9,757 bases of DNA, from NCBI GenBank assembly GCA_012036325.1, contig JAAUPC010000114.1, positions 1 to 9,757 on the forward strand, in the 5' to 3' direction. The stretch comes from Paracoccaceae bacterium (GTDB lineage Bacteria; Pseudomonadota; Alphaproteobacteria; Rhodobacterales; Rhodobacteraceae). The notes under the pieces are model-generated. The model saw only the letters and a program-made list of their open reading frames with translations. It was not told the origin of the DNA and did no database searches. Shown here one piece after another: positions 1-7,026 of the stretch (positions within the stretch are counted from its first letter, which is position 1; every line of letters starts with the position of its first letter). The translations under genes were made by a program, and so were the position numbers.

Positions 1-1
1 G

Positions 2-703
2 GACGTCCTGCCAAGCTTGCGGGGGATCACACCGGTTGCGGCCACACTGGACGATCCAGCCGCCGCAAACTGCATTCCTACCCTCGGGCTTGAAGCGGCA
101 CCGCTTGGGATGATCAACCTGTCGCTGAATGCCCCTTGCAACCCGGGCGAACGCGTTGTCATGCGCCACGCCGGCCTATCCTTCACGGCCCAGATCCGCC
201 CGGACGGCGCGCTTTCCCTGCAGATACCCGCGCTTGAGCCTGAGGCGCTGGTTGCAGCCTATTTCGACAGCTCGCAGATCGCGCTGGCCAAGGTTTCCGT
301 GCCTGACGCGACCGACCAAATTCGCTTTGCCGTGCAGATGGGCCATCCCGCCATGTTCGACCTGCGGGCCGAAACGGATGGCCAGGTCTACATCGGCAGC
401 TATGGCCGCACCGCCGATGCCCCCCGCAGTATTCTGCCCCTGGGGGTCGGCACCGTGGCGCAGCCGATGCTGGCGCAAATCTACAGCTACCCCGCCGCCG
501 ACACGGCCGCCGACCTTACCGTCGAAGTCAAGATCACCCCCGACACCTGTGGCCGCACCTTGCCGGTGGAAACGCTGCTCGCGCGCGGTGGCAAGGTTAC
601 GGTGACCAAACTGGCGGTCGCCGTGCCGCTTTGTGGCACCTCGGGTGACATTCTGGTGTTGAAGAATCTTCTCCGCGACCTGACACTCGCCGCTCCAAGA
701 TAA
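2..703 (+). CDS. Conserved hypothetical protein of Rhodobacterales, 5'-truncated by window edge
   Basis: The reading frame is open from the first complete codon at position 2 to the TAA at 701-703, so the gene starts outside the window. A TTG at 17 is in frame but is only an internal codon (DVLPSLRGITP reads straight through it). At least 233 residues are visible. No catalytic motif is seen. The protein is rich in beta-strand-like alternation, has paired-looking cysteines (in APCNPGE, PDTCGR and PLCGTS) and ends with a DILVLKNLLRDL segment. It resembles a family that I recall being labelled 'translocase' in Rhodobacterales genomes without functional proof, so that name should not be trusted. 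It is probably exported, but the N-terminus that would show a signal peptide is missing. The next gene starts 9 bp after its stop, and that gene's ribosome site overlaps this stop codon, so the two are likely cotranscribed. The coding call is firm; the function is unknown. Confidence 0.8.
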   Translation, partial: DVLPSLRGITPVAATLDDPAAANCIPTLGLEAAPLGMINLSLNAPCNPGERVVMRHAGLSFTAQIRPDGALSLQIPALEPEALVAAYFDSSQIALAKVSVPDATDQIRFAVQMGHPAMFDLRAETDGQVYIGSYGRTADAPRSILPLGVGTVAQPMLAQIYSYPAADTAADLTVEVKITPDTCGRTLPVETLLARGGKVTVTKLAVAVPLCGTSGDILVLKNLLRDLTLAAPR

Positions 704-706
704 GGG
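702..706 (+). promoter_or_regulatory. Ribosome binding site of the PstS/OmpA gene, overlapping the upstream stop codon
   Basis: AAGGG at 702-706 lies 6 nt before the ATG at 713 and shares bases with the TAA stop (701-703) of the preceding gene. This arrangement supports the ATG at 713 as the start and suggests translational coupling of the two genes. Confidence 0.5.
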
Positions 707-712
707 CCGGCA

Positions 713-2233
713 ATGCGGGTTAAGGCGGGGGCGGCGGCAATCTTTGCCGCCATGGTATGGTTCAATCCGGCCAGTGCGCAGGACGTGACCCTTGTTGCGC
801 GGGAAGGCGGCATCGTGCTGACCGGGTCCCTGCAAGGCTATGACGGCGCCTTTTACCGGATCGAGACGTCGTACGGGCTGCTGACGGTCGACGGTCAGGG
901 CGTGATCTGCGAAGGCCCCGCCTGCCCGGATCTTGAGGCGCCAAAGGCCGTGATCCGCCTTGTCGGTGCCGATGACCCCGGCCTCGCCCTTCTTCCGCCG
1001 CTGTTTCAGGCCTTTGCCGCCCAGCGCGGCCTGATCTACCAGCCGGGGCAGGGTGACAGCTTCACCGCCACGATCCTTGATCCCGAAAGCGGCAAGGACC
1101 TCGCCGAGGTCAGCTTCGCCCCCCTCTCTCCCGACGCCGCCACCGCCGCCCTGCAGGACGGCAGCGCTGACCTGAAGCTGGCTTTTGAGGCGGAACCCGG
1201 TTTCGGCACCCACAGCGTCGCGATGGACGCGCTGGTGGCCATCGTCGCACCCGACAACCCCACGCCCGAGATTTCGACTCTGAACCTTGCCAAGGTGCTG
1301 GCCGGTGAGGTGACGAACTGGTCCGCCATCGGTGGACCCGACATGCCCGTCGTCCTCCACGCCCTTCAGCCCGAGGTGGCGATGCAGCGCGCGCTGTCTG
1401 ACCGGCTGGGCGCGCCTTGGCCGAGGCGGTGCTGCATCCCGATCAGAAGGCGCTTGCCAGTGCCGTGGCGCTGGACCCCTGGGCCATCGCCATCACCGGC
1501 CGGTCCTTCATCGCCCCAGCCAGCCGCATCCCCCTGACCGACAGTTCGTGGCTTCCCCCTCTTGCCCACCCCCCTTGCCGTGAAGGCTGAGGATTACCCC
1601 CTTGCCCTGCCCGTCGTCCTTCTGGCTGCCCCCCGTCGCCTGCCCCTGATGACCCGCGAATTCCTTGATTTCCTGCGCACCCCCGCCGCGCAAGCTGTAG
1701 TGGCCGCAAATGGTTACATTGACCGCTCCGCCACGCGCCAGCCGATGACCGCTGACGGGTTGCGCCTGATCAACGCCATCCAGGGCGCGGGTGAGGATGT
1801 GAAGCTCGCTGATCTCAAGCGCCTTGTCGGGCTGATGGACGGGGCGGACCGGCTGTCCTTGACCTTCCGGTTCGAGGACGGCTCCTCCACGCTTGACGCC
1901 CAGTCGCGCGACAACCTGACCGACCTTGCCCAGCTGATCGCCTCGGGCCAGTTCCGCAATGAACGCATGGTGCTGGCGGGCTTTTCCGACGGGTCCGGCG
2001 CGGCTGAGGCCAATCTGGCGCTGTCTTTGGAACGAGCCGCCCGGGTGGCGCAGGAACTGGCGGCCATCGCCCCGGACCTTGGCCCAGAGGCGCTTCCGGC
2101 CATCGATGGCTTTGGCGAGGCGCTGCCCATGGCCTGCGACGAAACCGCCATCGGCCGTGACCTCAACCGCCGGGTTGAACTGTGGCTGGTGCCGGATTTC
2201 GCCGGTCCAGTGACCGAGGTTGACCCCCTCTAA
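713..2233 (+). pseudogene. PstS-like / OmpA-domain fusion envelope protein, broken by two compensating frameshifts
   Basis: Restored, this is a protein of about 506 residues. It has a signal peptide (residues 1-22, cut near ASA|QD), then a phosphate-binding-protein (PstS) type domain with the telltale STLNLAKVLAGEVTNWSAIGG-like stretch around residues 188-208. A C-terminal OmpA-like peptidoglycan-binding domain follows (about residues 382-492: FEDGSSTLD, GFSDGSG, LSLERA, GFGEALP, NRRVELW). The family is annotated 'phosphate ABC transporter substrate-binding/OmpA family'. By inference it is periplasmic and cell-wall anchored; phosphate binding is not shown. As written, frame 2 runs 713-1537 to a TGA and reopens at 1562-2233. 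Between them frame 1 carries the family sequence (LAEAVLHPDQKALA, then DPWAIAITGRSFIAPASRIPLTDS). This implies one lost base near 1411-1414 and one gained base near 1546-1549. Sequencing error and true decay are both possible. The stop overlaps the radC stop. Confidence 0.8.
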
Positions 2234-3015
2234 AGAAACCCCTGCGCCCGAAAGCTGAGCTCTCGCGATTTGCCGATGATCAGGTGGTCATGCAAGACCA
2301 GCCCCAAAGCGGCGCAGGCATCCTGCACCTGGGCCGTCATCGACAGGTCGGCATCCGAAGGCGTGGGGTCCCCCGAAGGGTGATTGTGCACCAGAATCAA
2401 GGCACTGGCATTCAGCTCCAGCGCGCGTTTCACGATTTCGCGGGGGTAGACCGGCACATGGTCCACCGTGCCCTTGGCCTGCTCTTCATCCGCGATCAGC
2501 ACATTCTTGCGGTCAAGGAAAAGGACGCGGAACTGCTCCGTCTCGCGGTGCGACATCGCGGTGTGGCAATAGTCCAGAAGCGCATCCCAGCTGGACAAGA
2601 GCGGCTTCTGAATAACCCGAGACCGCATCATCCGTTGCGCGGCGGCTTCCACCAGCTTCAACTCCAGCACCACGGCGGGGCCTGCCCCCTTCACCATCTG
2701 CAACCGCGCAGGTGACGCGCTGACCACACGGTTGAAATCGCCGAAGGTGTCCAGAAGAAGGCGTGCGAGGGGCTTGACGTCCTGCCGGGGAATGGCCCGG
2801 AACAAGACCAGTTCCAGCAGTTCATAATCCGGCAGGGCCTGACCGCCGCCTTGGGTAAACCGATCCCGCAGGCGTTGGCGGTGGTCCGAGATGTAGGACG
2901 GCAAGCGCCCCGGCAGGGCAACGGGCGACGCCTCATCCTCATCGCCCTGGGGCGGGATCAGCGGCAGGAACGGTTCTTCAAAAGACTGGCCCATGCCGTC
3001 AAGCTGCCGGGACAT
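2230..3015 (-). CDS. radC: RadC family (UPF0758) JAB/MPN-domain protein
   Basis: This 261-residue protein belongs to the RadC/UPF0758 family. An N-terminal helix-hairpin-helix-like region (about 38-130, with DHRQRLRDRF and the YELLELVLF stretch) is followed by the JAB1/MPN metalloprotease fold. The full JAMM metal motif is visible: E160 in HRETEQF, H210 and H212 in LVHNHPSGDP, and D223, which fits HxHx10D. The family name comes from an old DNA-repair assignment that was later disputed; the molecular role remains unsettled. The start is uncertain. The ATG at 3015 has no clear Shine-Dalgarno (the upstream bases are GGTTTTTCAACC), and a second ATG lies at codon 8. The first 37 residues are proline/acid-rich and variable in the family. 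It lies 48 bp after dnaJ on the same strand, with a palindrome between them. Its TAG stop overlaps the TAA stop of the convergent PstS/OmpA gene by 3 to 4 bases. Confidence 0.93.
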   Translation of the reverse strand: MSRQLDGMGQSFEEPFLPLIPPQGDEDEASPVALPGRLPSYISDHRQRLRDRFTQGGGQALPDYELLELVLFRAIPRQDVKPLARLLLDTFGDFNRVVSASPARLQMVKGAGPAVVLELKLVEAAAQRMMRSRVIQKPLLSSWDALLDYCHTAMSHRETEQFRVLFLDRKNVLIADEEQAKGTVDHVPVYPREIVKRALELNASALILVHNHPSGDPTPSDADLSMTAQVQDACAALGLVLHDHLIIGKSRELSFRAQGFL

Positions 3016-3033
3016 GGTTGAAAAACCGTTAAC

Positions 3034-3060
3034 GTAAGATGGGCAATCTGCCCATCCTAC
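3034..3060. repeat. Palindromic intergenic repeat between dnaJ and radC
   Basis: GTAAGATGGGCA (3034-3045) and TGCCCATCCTAC (3049-3060) form a 12-position stem with one A/C mismatch around a 3-nt ATC loop. On the minus strand the hairpin begins 4 nt after the dnaJ stop, and a run of five T follows at 3025-3021. It could therefore act as a weak terminator or processing signal. Its form (GTAGGATGGGC.. / ..GCCCATCCTAC) resembles dispersed palindromes that I recall from intergenic regions of Rhodobacterales. Dispersal cannot be tested here because only one copy is in the window. Confidence 0.6.
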
Positions 3061-3063
3061 CTG

Positions 3064-4218
3064 TCAGCCCTTCATCCCGTCCCAGAACCCTTTGACCTTG
3101 GAAAAGAACGAGGACGCTTCCGGGTTGTTCTCTTCCGACAGATCCTCGAACTCACGCAGCAACTCTCGCTGGCGGCTGGTCAGGTTGACGGGGGTTTCCA
3201 CCGCAAGCTCGATCACCATGTCGCCGGTGCTGCTGCTGCGCAGGGCGGGCATGCCCTTCATCCGCAGCCGCATCTGCTTGCCGGTCTGGGCACCCGCCGG
3301 CACCTTTACCCGGGCCTTGCCGCCGTCGATCGTCGGCACCTCAACCTCGCCGCCCAAAGCGGCCGTGGGCATCGAAACCGGCACGCGGCAGAAAAGATGC
3401 ACCCCGTCGCGCTGGAAGATCGCGTGCTCTTTCACCTCGATGAAAATGTAAAGGTCGCCCTGCGGGCCGCCGCGCAGACCGGCCTCCCCCTCACCCGCCA
3501 GGCGGATGCGAGTGCCGGTTTCTACGCCTTGCGGGATGTTGACCGACAGCGTGCGATCCTTCTGCACCCGGCCATGGCCGCCGCAATTCTTGCAGGGGTT
3601 CTTGATGATCTGGCCCATGCCGTTGCAGGTCGGGCAGGTGCGTTCCACGGTGAAAAAACCCTGCTGCGCCCGGACCTTGCCCATGCCGGAACAGGTGGGG
3701 CAGGTCACCGGCTCCGCCCCGCCTTCCGCGCCCGAGCCATTGCAGACGTCACAGGTCACTGAGGTGGGCACGCTGATCGTCTTCTGGATGCCGCTATAGG
3801 CCTCTTCCAGCGTCACGCGCAGGTTGTAGCGCAGGTCTGACCCGCGCTGGGCGCGTGACCGGCCCCCGCCACCACCGCCACGCCCCCCCATGAAATCGCC
3901 GAAGAGGTCTTCGAACACATCCGAGAAGGCGCTGGCGAAGTCACCCTGCTGGCCATACGCCCTGCCCGGGGCGCGGCCGCCACCCATGCCGCCTTCGAAC
4001 GCGGCATGACCAAAGCGGTCATAGGCCGCCTTTTTCTGTTCGTCCTTCAGGCACTCATACGCCTCGTTCACTTCCTTGAACTGGGCTTCGGCCTGCGGAT
4101 TGTCTGAGTTGCGGTCGGGATGCAGCTCTTTCGCCTTCTGGCGATAGGCCTTCTTCAATTCTTCCGCCGAAGCACCTTTGGAGGCCCCCAGAACGTCATA
4201 GTAGTCGCGCTTTGCCAC
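3064..4218 (-). CDS. dnaJ: Chaperone protein DnaJ (Hsp40)
   Basis: Full-length 384-residue type I DnaJ, the cytoplasmic co-chaperone that delivers unfolded clients to DnaK and stimulates its ATPase. The J domain (about 1-70) has the required HPD at 33-35. A Gly/Phe-rich linker with GDF/EDLFGDF repeats and a seven-Gly run spans about 75-125. The zinc-binding region has four CxxCxGxG modules: CDVCNGSG 156-163, CPTCSGMG 173-180, CPTCNGMG 195-202 and CKNCGGHG 209-216. The C-terminal substrate-binding domains follow (about 220-345). Length and motifs match the family. The start is GTG (MAKRDYYDVL is the conserved N-terminus), with a GGGGG ribosome site at 4226-4230, 7 nt upstream. It lies 73 bp after dnaK on the same strand, the usual order, with a strong hairpin in the gap that probably lowers dnaJ output relative to dnaK. 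Confidence 0.97.
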   Translation of the reverse strand: MAKRDYYDVLGASKGASAEELKKAYRQKAKELHPDRNSDNPQAEAQFKEVNEAYECLKDEQKKAAYDRFGHAAFEGGMGGGRAPGRAYGQQGDFASAFSDVFEDLFGDFMGGRGGGGGGRSRAQRGSDLRYNLRVTLEEAYSGIQKTISVPTSVTCDVCNGSGAEGGAEPVTCPTCSGMGKVRAQQGFFTVERTCPTCNGMGQIIKNPCKNCGGHGRVQKDRTLSVNIPQGVETGTRIRLAGEGEAGLRGGPQGDLYIFIEVKEHAIFQRDGVHLFCRVPVSMPTAALGGEVEVPTIDGGKARVKVPAGAQTGKQMRLRMKGMPALRSSSTGDMVIELAVETPVNLTSRQRELLREFEDLSEENNPEASSFFSKVKGFWDGMKG

Positions 4219-4225
4219 GGCAAAA

Positions 4226-4230
4226 CCCCC
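4226..4230 (-). promoter_or_regulatory. Ribosome binding site supporting the GTG start of dnaJ
   Basis: A GGGGG run on the minus strand lies 7 nt before the GTG at 4218. No in-frame ATG before the J domain gives a better start, so this weak site decides the GTG. It sits just downstream of the intergenic hairpin, so folding of that hairpin could affect its accessibility. Confidence 0.45.
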
Positions 4231-4236
4231 AAACCG

Positions 4237-4282
4237 AACCGGAGAGGGGCGGTCCGTTGCCAGACCGCCCCCTTTTCCGGTT
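4237..4282 (-). terminator. Imperfect hairpin between dnaK and dnaJ (attenuator or processing stem)
   Basis: The inner stem GGGGCGGTC (4246-4254) pairs with GACCGCCCC (4263-4271), 9 perfect GC-rich pairs with an 8-nt loop. The outer stem AACCGGA (4237-4243) pairs with TCCGGTT (4276-4282), 7 pairs, with a small asymmetric internal loop. On the minus strand it is followed by CGGTTTGGGGGTTTT rather than a clean U run, so a partial terminator or an mRNA-stabilising/processing stem fits better than a full stop. It lies 9 bp after the dnaK stop. Confidence 0.65.
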
Positions 4283-4291
4283 CACGCGGCG

Positions 4292-6202
4292 TTACTTCCG
4301 CTTGCTGTTGCCCAGATCTTCGAAGTCGGCGTCGACGATGTCATCGTCATCCACCGGGCGCGGTTCATCATCCTTGTCGCCGCCGCCTTCGGACTGGGAG
4401 GCCTTGTAGATCGCCTCGCCCAGCTTCATCGCGGCTTCGGTCAGGTTCTGGATCCCGCTCTTGATCTTGCCGGCATCTTCGCCTTTCAGCGCCTCTTCCA
4501 GGGGCTGCATGGCAAACTCGATCGCCTCAACGGTGGAGGGGTCAACCTTGTCGCCATGGTCGGCCAGCGATTTCCGGGTGGAGTGCAGGAGCGATTCGCC
4601 CTGGTTCTTGGTCTCCACCAGCTCGCGGCGTTCCTTGTCGGCCTCGGCATTCGCCTCGGCGTCGCGGACCATCTTCTCGATCTCGTCATCCGACAAGCCG
4701 CCCGAAGCCTGGATCGTGATCGCTTGTTCCTTGTTGGTGCCCTTGTCCTTGGCTTTCACCGACACGATGCCGTTGGCGTCGATGTCGAAGGTCACCTCGA
4801 TCTGCGGCACGCCACGCGGGGCGGGCGGGATCTGTTCCAGGTTGAACTGGCCCAGCATCTTGTTGTCTGCGGCCATCTCACGCTCGCCCTGGAACACGCG
4901 GATCGTGACCGCGTTCTGGTTATCCTCGGCGGTGGAGAAGACCTGGGACTTCTTGGTCGGGATCGTCGTGTTGCGGTCGATCAGGCGGGTGAACACGCCA
5001 CCCAGCGTCTCAATCCCCAGCGAAAGCGGCGTGACGTCCAAGAGCACCACGTCCTTGACATCGCCCTGCAGAACGCCGGCTTGGATCGCCGCGCCCAAGG
5101 CCACAACCTCATCGGGGTTGACGCCCTTGTGCGGTTCCTTGCCGAAGAACTTGGTCACTTCCTCGATCACGCGGGGCATGCGGGTCATGCCGCCGACCAG
5201 CACAACTTCATCGATGTCTTCTTTCGACACGCCGGCATCCTTCAGCGCGGCCTGGCAGGGCTTGATAGACTTCTTGATCAGATCCTCAACCAGTCCTTCC
5301 AGCTTGGCACGGGTCAGCTTCATGACCATGTGCAACGGCTGGCCGGTGTTGCGGTCCATGCTGATGAACGGCTGGTTGATTTCGGTCTGGCTGGACGACG
5401 AAAGCTCAATCTTCGCTTTCTCGGCGGCTTCCTTCAGGCGTTGCAGGGCCATCTTGTCGTTCGACAGATCAACGCCATGCTCTTTCTTGAACTCATCCGC
5501 GAGGTAGTTGACGATCCGCATGTCGAAGTCTTCCCCGCCAAGGAACGTGTCCCCGTTGGTGGATTTCACTTCGAACAAACCGTCGTCGATTTCCAGGATG
5601 GTGATGTCGAACGTACCGCCGCCAAGGTCATAGACCGCAATCGTCTTGGTCTCTTTCTTGTCAAGGCCATAGGCTAGCGCGGCTGCCGTCGGTTCGTTGA
5701 TGATGCGCAGTACCTCAAGACCCGCGATCTTGCCTGCGTCCTTGGTGGCCTGACGCTGGGCGTCGTTGAAATAGGCGGGGACCGTGATCACGGCCTGAGT
5801 GACGGTTTCACCCAGATAGCTTTCGGCGGTTTCCTTCATCTTCTGCAGGATGAAGGCCGACACCTGCGACGGCGAATACTTCTCACCCCGGGCTTCAACC
5901 CAGGCGTCGCCATTGCCGCCGTTGACGATCTTGTAGGGCATGTTCTTCTGGTCTTTGAGGATCACCGGATCATCAAACCGGCGCCCGATCAGGCGCTTGA
6001 CCGCGAAGATGGTGTTTGAGGCGTTGGTAACGGCCTGCCGTTTGGCAGCCTGCCCGACCAGACGTTCCGAGTCGGTGAAACCGACGATAGACGGCGTCGT
6101 GCGCGCGCCTTCCGAATTCTCGATGACGCGGGGTTGCGAACCATCCATGATGGCAACGCAAGAATTCGTCGTCCCGAGGTCAATACCGATGACTTTGGCC
6201 AT
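4292..6202 (-). CDS. dnaK: Chaperone protein DnaK (Hsp70)
   Basis: Full-length 636-residue Hsp70, an ATP-driven cytoplasmic chaperone working with DnaJ and GrpE in folding, disaggregation and control of the heat-shock sigma factor. The nucleotide-binding domain (1 to about 384) shows the phosphate loop DLGTTNS (8-14), YDLGGGTFD (191-199) and VVLVGGMTRMP (333-343). The conserved interdomain linker VVLLDVTPLSLGIET is at 385-399. The substrate-binding domain and helical lid follow, and the charged tail carries the VDADFEDL signature (623-630). Length is normal for alphaproteobacteria. The ATG at 6202 has an AAAGGG ribosome site 8 nt upstream. The gene is preceded by an RpoH-like promoter and a leader of about 97 nt, and followed by dnaJ. 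grpE is not in the window. Confidence 0.98.
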   Translation of the reverse strand: MAKVIGIDLGTTNSCVAIMDGSQPRVIENSEGARTTPSIVGFTDSERLVGQAAKRQAVTNASNTIFAVKRLIGRRFDDPVILKDQKNMPYKIVNGGNGDAWVEARGEKYSPSQVSAFILQKMKETAESYLGETVTQAVITVPAYFNDAQRQATKDAGKIAGLEVLRIINEPTAAALAYGLDKKETKTIAVYDLGGGTFDITILEIDDGLFEVKSTNGDTFLGGEDFDMRIVNYLADEFKKEHGVDLSNDKMALQRLKEAAEKAKIELSSSSQTEINQPFISMDRNTGQPLHMVMKLTRAKLEGLVEDLIKKSIKPCQAALKDAGVSKEDIDEVVLVGGMTRMPRVIEEVTKFFGKEPHKGVNPDEVVALGAAIQAGVLQGDVKDVVLLDVTPLSLGIETLGGVFTRLIDRNTTIPTKKSQVFSTAEDNQNAVTIRVFQGEREMAADNKMLGQFNLEQIPPAPRGVPQIEVTFDIDANGIVSVKAKDKGTNKEQAITIQASGGLSDDEIEKMVRDAEANAEADKERRELVETKNQGESLLHSTRKSLADHGDKVDPSTVEAIEFAMQPLEEALKGEDAGKIKSGIQNLTEAAMKLGEAIYKASQSEGGGDKDDEPRPVDDDDIVDADFEDLGNSKRK

Positions 6203-6210
6203 GTGCGTAT

Positions 6211-6216
6211 CCCTTT
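6211..6216 (-). promoter_or_regulatory. dnaK ribosome binding site
   Basis: AAAGGG on the minus strand lies 8 nt before the dnaK ATG (6202). It is directly abutted by the TAA of a tiny leader reading frame (6250-6215), so any termination of that frame would occur on this site. Confidence 0.6.
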
Positions 6217-6306
6217 ACTTCAGGCGATGTTCCGGCAAGGACCCGGTCATATCGGCATCCCCGCCATGATGAGGCGACAGAACTGGCGGCCTGTCGACGT
6301 GCCAGC

Positions 6307-6337
6307 CGTATATAGGGGGGTGCCTATGCCCCTGCAA
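6307..6337 (-). promoter_or_regulatory. RpoH (sigma-32) type heat-shock promoter of dnaK
   Basis: On the minus strand CCTATATACG (6316-6307) is an exact match to the alphaproteobacterial RpoH -10 pattern CYTATNTNNG that I recall. A TTG -35 core lies at 6337-6335, 18 bp upstream. Initiation would fall near 6300, giving a 5' leader of about 97 nt before dnaK. The position, directly before a heat-shock chaperone gene, fits the expected regulation. The -35 is only a core match (GTTG rather than CTTG). No CIRCE element is present. Confidence 0.65.
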
Positions 6338-6360
6338 CGGTAAGCGCGCAGACTCTGTCG

Positions 6361-6379
6361 CGAATCTTCCACGAATCTT
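6361..6379. repeat. Short direct repeat, 11-bp period, upstream of dnaK promoter
   Basis: CGAATCTT occurs at 6361-6368 and again at 6372-6379, a period of 11 bp or about one helical turn. It lies about 25 bp upstream of the -35 core of the dnaK promoter and after the stop of the SH3 gene. It could be an activator site, but an 8-bp pair can also arise by chance. Confidence 0.3.
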
Positions 6380-6417
6380 TTTCGGACTGGTCAACATTGC
6401 TGGCAAACACCGCCCGG

Positions 6418-7026
6418 TCAGCGCAGGGTCAGGGTGCAGCAGCCTGAAAGGCGCTGCCGGTCGCCGGTTCGCAGGAAGAGATCGACGGCGATGCCGTAGC
6501 TTTGTTCCGACATGCCGTCGCTGCAATCGCCCGGGCTTAGCACGGCCAGGCCATCCGGCAGGTCAATCGCGGCCCTTGGTGCCCAAAGCGTGCCGGGCCA
6601 GGTCTGGCCGATGGGGTCAGTGCGGGGTTCGGTCATGTCAGGCGTGGTGAAGGTTGCGGTGCTGGCATCGGGGTCAAGGTTCAGGGACCAGAAAGGTTCG
6701 GTCCCGAAACAGGCCAGGGGCCGCGCAAGGGCATACCAGTCCGGCCCTTCCTCCCGCTCCAGAAAGCGAAGCGCGGCAAAACCTTTTGCCTCGCCGGTGT
6801 TGACCTCAGCCCAGCCCTCGGTGACGCGGATCACCTCAACCCCCATCTGGTTCGGGGCCAGGGTGCCCACCACCTCAGCTTCAGGGTCAGGGGCGGCCCG
6901 GATGTTCAGCACATCGGTTTCAGCCACGCCAACCACCGCGTGCAGGGCGGGGAACATCATCCCCTCTACCTCAGCCTGCAGCGCGCCAGCGCCAACCATC
7001 AGGAAAACAGCGACCAGGCGGATCAT
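6418..7026 (-). CDS. Secreted SH3-domain protein with a COG3650-like C-terminal domain
   Basis: This 202-residue protein has a signal peptide (MIRLVAVFLMVGAGALQA, cut near residue 18). A bacterial SH3 domain follows (about 37-90: VLNIRAAPDPEAEVVGTL, then GWAEV and KGFAALRFLE). The C-terminal half has the pattern of small envelope proteins grouped under COG3650: CFGTEPFWSL at 106-115, DCSDGMSEQSYG at 167-178 and GCC at 195-197. Its four conserved cysteines could form periplasmic disulfides. Bacterial SH3 domains often bind cell wall, but neither ligand nor function is known for this protein. The reading frame extends 24 codons further upstream, but the ATG at 7026 is preferred because the signal peptide begins there and it makes a 4-bp ATGA overlap with the permease stop, which suggests translational coupling. 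Confidence 0.85.
   Translation of the reverse strand: MIRLVAVFLMVGAGALQAEVEGMMFPALHAVVGVAETDVLNIRAAPDPEAEVVGTLAPNQMGVEVIRVTEGWAEVNTGEAKGFAALRFLEREEGPDWYALARPLACFGTEPFWSLNLDPDASTATFTTPDMTEPRTDPIGQTWPGTLWAPRAAIDLPDGLAVLSPGDCSDGMSEQSYGIAVDLFLRTGDRQRLSGCCTLTLR

Noticed and set aside
176..1360. A long minus-strand open frame (394 codons) antisense to the first two genes
   Set aside because: It is the GC-rich mirror of well-supported + strand genes. Its translation is low-complexity in Gly/Arg/His and shows no domain, and it has no ribosome site.
4556..5677. Long + strand frames inside dnaK (373 and 348 codons)
   Set aside because: DnaK on the minus strand is complete with every motif. Long antisense frames are common opposite highly biased GC-rich genes.
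6203..6417. CIRCE/HrcA operator before dnaK
   Set aside because: No TTAGCACTC-N9-GAGTGCTAA-like inverted repeat is present; the RpoH-type promoter explains the expected control.
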